Shown: piece after piece, positions 14,916-16,896 of the stretch | How the letters are laid out: every line of letters starts with the position of its first letter | Position numbering within the stretch: the stretch's first letter is position 1 | From: JAYZDF01 sp036337945 | GTDB lineage: Bacteria > Myxococcota > Kuafuiibacteriia > Kuafuiibacteriales > Kuafuiibacteriaceae | DNA length: 16,896 bases | Assembly: GCA_036337945.1 (NCBI GenBank) | Contig: JAYZDF010000057.1 | Span: 1-16,896, forward strand | Direction: 5' to 3' | The notes under the pieces: generated by a model | Databases searched by the model: none | Seen by the model: the letters and a program-made list of their open reading frames with translations, nothing else | What the model was told of the DNA's origin: nothing | Program-made: the position numbers and the translations under genes

Positions 14916-16896
14916 ATGGCAGTCCGAAATTTAGGTCACAAACATGTTTGCGCATCACTGCATCAGAACTCTGATTCCGCGAACGTCTCGCACGGAAATT
15001 CTTCTGCAGTCGCAAAACAATCACCAGGCGTAGACCACTCGACGTTGCAGACGATTGATACGAACTTAGTCCTGACCTTATTTCGAGCACTGGGGATTAT
15101 GCCGGCGCAACTCAATCCACAAAGTATGATTCAAGGTGTTCAAGGTTTGCCTTCAAATGTTGCCCAGCAAAATATCCAAATGGAGCGTGCCCGGACTGAG
15201 CACGAAAAATACAACTTTTCTCCTGACGAAAGAAAAGCTTGTGCCGAGCATAATCAAAAGCGAGATCAAGCAAATGCTAAGATTGACCGGCAAATTGCGG
15301 GAGTCGATCAGGAAATTGCGAAGGTTCAAGGGAACTGCAAACTCTCCGAGAAAGCAAAAGCAAAGAAGTTAAAAGCACTAGAAAAGAAGAAGGCGAAACT
15401 CGAAAAATCTAGAAAGCCTCGCGTCAACCTTGAAGAAGCGACTCAACAAATCGATAGCATCATGAATAATCCGAAGCTGTCTTCAAAGGAAAAGAAAAAG
15501 AAGATCGATGCGATCAGAAAGAAATATGGTTTGGGCAAAAAGCTTATGAAAAAGCTTTTCACGAAGCGGCTCGCCGGTATTTATTCCAAGAGTGCCAAAC
15601 GCCTTGAAGCCAAGCAAAAGGAACACACCGCGCAATTGCAGGCTCAGCTCAAGGCTACGGAACAGTTATACGGAAAGAACAGTCCTGAAGCGGTAGCGCT
15701 TAAGGCGGAAATCCAAAAAACGAGTAAGACGTACAACAAAGAAGTTAGCAAACTTAAAGACAATGCGAAGACGTTGAACAGCATGTATCCCAAGAAGGTT
15801 TCCTTCTGGAAGAAAGTTGGACGTTTCTTCAAGAAGATTGGCAGAGCTATCGGCAAGGTCCTCGATTTTGTTATGCCCATCGTAAAAATGATTCCTGGCG
15901 TCGGCCAAATAGCTGGTGCGGTCTACGGTGGCGTAAAAGCCATTGGTAAATTCATCAAGGGAGACTGGAAGGGCGGCCTGATGGGCTTGGTCGATGCAAT
16001 TCCCGGCGGCGGCGTCATTTCGGGAGTCGCAGGCAAAGCTGTTAGTATCGCGAAAACCACCATTGGTGCAGTCAAAAGCGGAGTCAGCGCGGTCAAAAAT
16101 TTCGCGAAAGGAAATATCCTCGGTGGTCTGACCAGTCTTGGTGGTGCAGTTGGTTCGACAGGAATCGGTAATGCAATTAAAAGCGGTGCATCTCGTCTCC
16201 TTGGAAAGGTCAGCGGTGCAGTCAAAGGTGCGCTTGGTCCAGTATGGAACCTGGGTAAGAAGGTTTTTGGTACCGTCAAGAATGTATTCCAAGCCGGAAA
16301 AAACATTCTGACGGGTGGCATTGGGGGAATTTTCAATGGTGTGAAAAGCTTATTCTCCCGCAATGGCGTCCTGGCCAATGTTGGTCACTCTGTGGGTACG
16401 TTATTTGGGAGCGCGTTTTCAGGTGTAAAGTCCTTTGCTTCGAAACTATTTGGCGGTGCAAAGTCCACGTTTTCTAAAGCGACGAGGGGCGTAAAGTCCT
16501 TTGCTTCGAAACTATTTGGCGGCGCGAAGTCCGCGTTTTCTAAAGCGACGAGGGGAGTAAAGTCCTTTGCTTCGAAACTATTTGGCGGCGTTAAGTCCGC
16601 GTTTTCTAAAGCGACGAGGGGCGTAAAGTCCTTTGCTTCGAAACTATTTGGCGGTGCAAAGTCAGCTGTTTCTAAGCTTACCGACGGTCTCAAATCAGTT
16701 TTATCAAAAGTGCTGGGCGTCCCTAGCCAAGTGGCACAAAAATTAGCGAGCTTTTTGAAGAGAATATTTGTGAAACAAGCTGCCGTGCCTCCTCAAGCGC
16801 CGGTCGCTGGTCCGAGTGTCCCTTCAGCACCAGTGCCGCAGGTGATTCCACTGCCGCCCGCGCCAAGCTATAAGTCGGACGCGGCAGTGCAAAATG
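14916..16896 (+). CDS. large coiled-coil/amphipathic repeat protein, 3' end outside the window
   Basis: An open frame of 660 codons that runs off the window; ATG 14916 is the first start after an in-frame stop at 14880-14882, though no Shine-Dalgarno is visible and ATG 15099 or 15126 could also serve. There is no signal peptide. Layout: a low-complexity N-terminus (1-88); a very Lys/Glu/Gln-rich coiled coil (about 89-290); a cationic amphipathic segment starting WKKVGRFFKKIGRAIGKVLD (298-317); a long Gly/Ala/Val/Lys-rich hydrophobic region (about 317-500) with IPGVGQIAG and AIPGGGVISG turns; four 22-residue tandem repeats (503-590); a Lys/Ser/Val helix; then a Pro-rich tail (about 627-650). 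I recognise no family. The hydrophobic Gly-rich core resembles membrane-inserting segments of secreted toxins or tail-tape-like proteins, but this is only resemblance. It is expected to be much longer than seen here. Confidence 0.88.
   Translation, partial: MAVRNLGHKHVCASLHQNSDSANVSHGNSSAVAKQSPGVDHSTLQTIDTNLVLTLFRALGIMPAQLNPQSMIQGVQGLPSNVAQQNIQMERARTEHEKYNFSPDERKACAEHNQKRDQANAKIDRQIAGVDQEIAKVQGNCKLSEKAKAKKLKALEKKKAKLEKSRKPRVNLEEATQQIDSIMNNPKLSSKEKKKKIDAIRKKYGLGKKLMKKLFTKRLAGIYSKSAKRLEAKQKEHTAQLQAQLKATEQLYGKNSPEAVALKAEIQKTSKTYNKEVSKLKDNAKTLNSMYPKKVSFWKKVGRFFKKIGRAIGKVLDFVMPIVKMIPGVGQIAGAVYGGVKAIGKFIKGDWKGGLMGLVDAIPGGGVISGVAGKAVSIAKTTIGAVKSGVSAVKNFAKGNILGGLTSLGGAVGSTGIGNAIKSGASRLLGKVSGAVKGALGPVWNLGKKVFGTVKNVFQAGKNILTGGIGGIFNGVKSLFSRNGVLANVGHSVGTLFGSAFSGVKSFASKLFGGAKSTFSKATRGVKSFASKLFGGAKSAFSKATRGVKSFASKLFGGVKSAFSKATRGVKSFASKLFGGAKSAVSKLTDGLKSVLSKVLGVPSQVAQKLASFLKRIFVKQAAVPPQAPVAGPSVPSAPVPQVIPLPPAPSYKSDAAVQN
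16422..16685 (+). repeat. four tandem 66-bp repeats encoding 22 residues each
   Basis: Units start at 16422, 16488, 16554 and 16620. Each encodes a version of GVKSFASKLFG followed by GAKSAFSKATR. A 32-base core near the start of each unit is identical in all four; units 1-3 differ at few positions and unit 4 diverges in its last third. Each unit is itself two related 11-residue halves with Lys at positions 3 and 8 and Ser at 4 and 7. Near-identity at DNA level suggests recent duplication or gene conversion, and copy number could vary without breaking the frame. Confidence 0.93.

Noticed and set aside
16422..16685. CRISPR-like array.
   Set aside because: The 66-bp units are contiguous, keep the reading frame and have no spacers; they are protein-coding repeats.
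15644..16693. Several long minus-strand frames, including one that repeats along 16385-16693.
   Set aside because: They are antisense shadows of the large plus-strand gene; the repetition reflects its 66-bp tandem repeats.

Overview
The window looks like a piece of a mid-GC, Gram-negative chromosome of the Myxococcota/Bradymonadota (former Deltaproteobacteria) type, probably aquatic or marine. The reasons are indirect: an AgmX/PglI-like C-terminal domain, several lipobox lipoproteins (one with an Asp-Ala-Gly-rich linker), a peptidylglycine-monooxygenase-like lipoprotein fused to a cytochrome c motif, a DUF4476 protein, a flagellin and a proteorhodopsin. No rRNA, tRNA, CRISPR, IS element or phage integrase was recognised. 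The taxon is an inference.

Layout. 1-890: a small two-helix membrane protein (-) divergent from an AgmX/PglI-type lipoprotein (+). 944-2041: an Old Yellow Enzyme-family flavin oxidoreductase. 2042-2223 (-): an apparently frame-broken small gene. 2386-3489: a lipoprotein whose C-terminal half matches the anthrax-lethal-factor-type metallopeptidase signature. 3490-4120: a doubtful ORF holding a strong hairpin. 4121-4807: a proteorhodopsin with proton-pump residues and a blue-tuning Gln, followed by a cluster of stem-loops. 5074-6858 (-): a long acyl-CoA dehydrogenase of the DmdC/FadE type. 7125-9189: a zinc-ribbon protein of unknown function followed by an exported envelope protein. 9237-9470: an interrupted ORF. 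9549-10256: a secreted DUF4476 protein. 10403-11839 (-): flagellin. 11999-12217 (-): a small ORF interrupted by UGA. 12309-13973: the copper monooxygenase/cytochrome c lipoprotein. 14165-14626: a small Cys-containing lipoprotein preceded by a consensus sigma-54 promoter and ending in a terminator-like hairpin. 14916-end: the start of a very large Lys-rich, coiled-coil, membrane-active-looking protein with four near-identical 66-bp tandem repeats, truncated by the window.

The genes do not form one pathway. The common theme is the cell envelope: at least four predicted lipoproteins, two further exported proteins, a light-driven pump and a flagellar filament protein. The strongest leads are the lethal-factor-like lipoprotein, the 11-residue-periodic repeat protein at the right edge, the sigma-54 promoter placed almost on top of its start codon, and the blue-type proteorhodopsin with no retinal gene beside it. 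The apparent decayed small genes between intact genes suggest ongoing gene erosion, but these readings are tentative.
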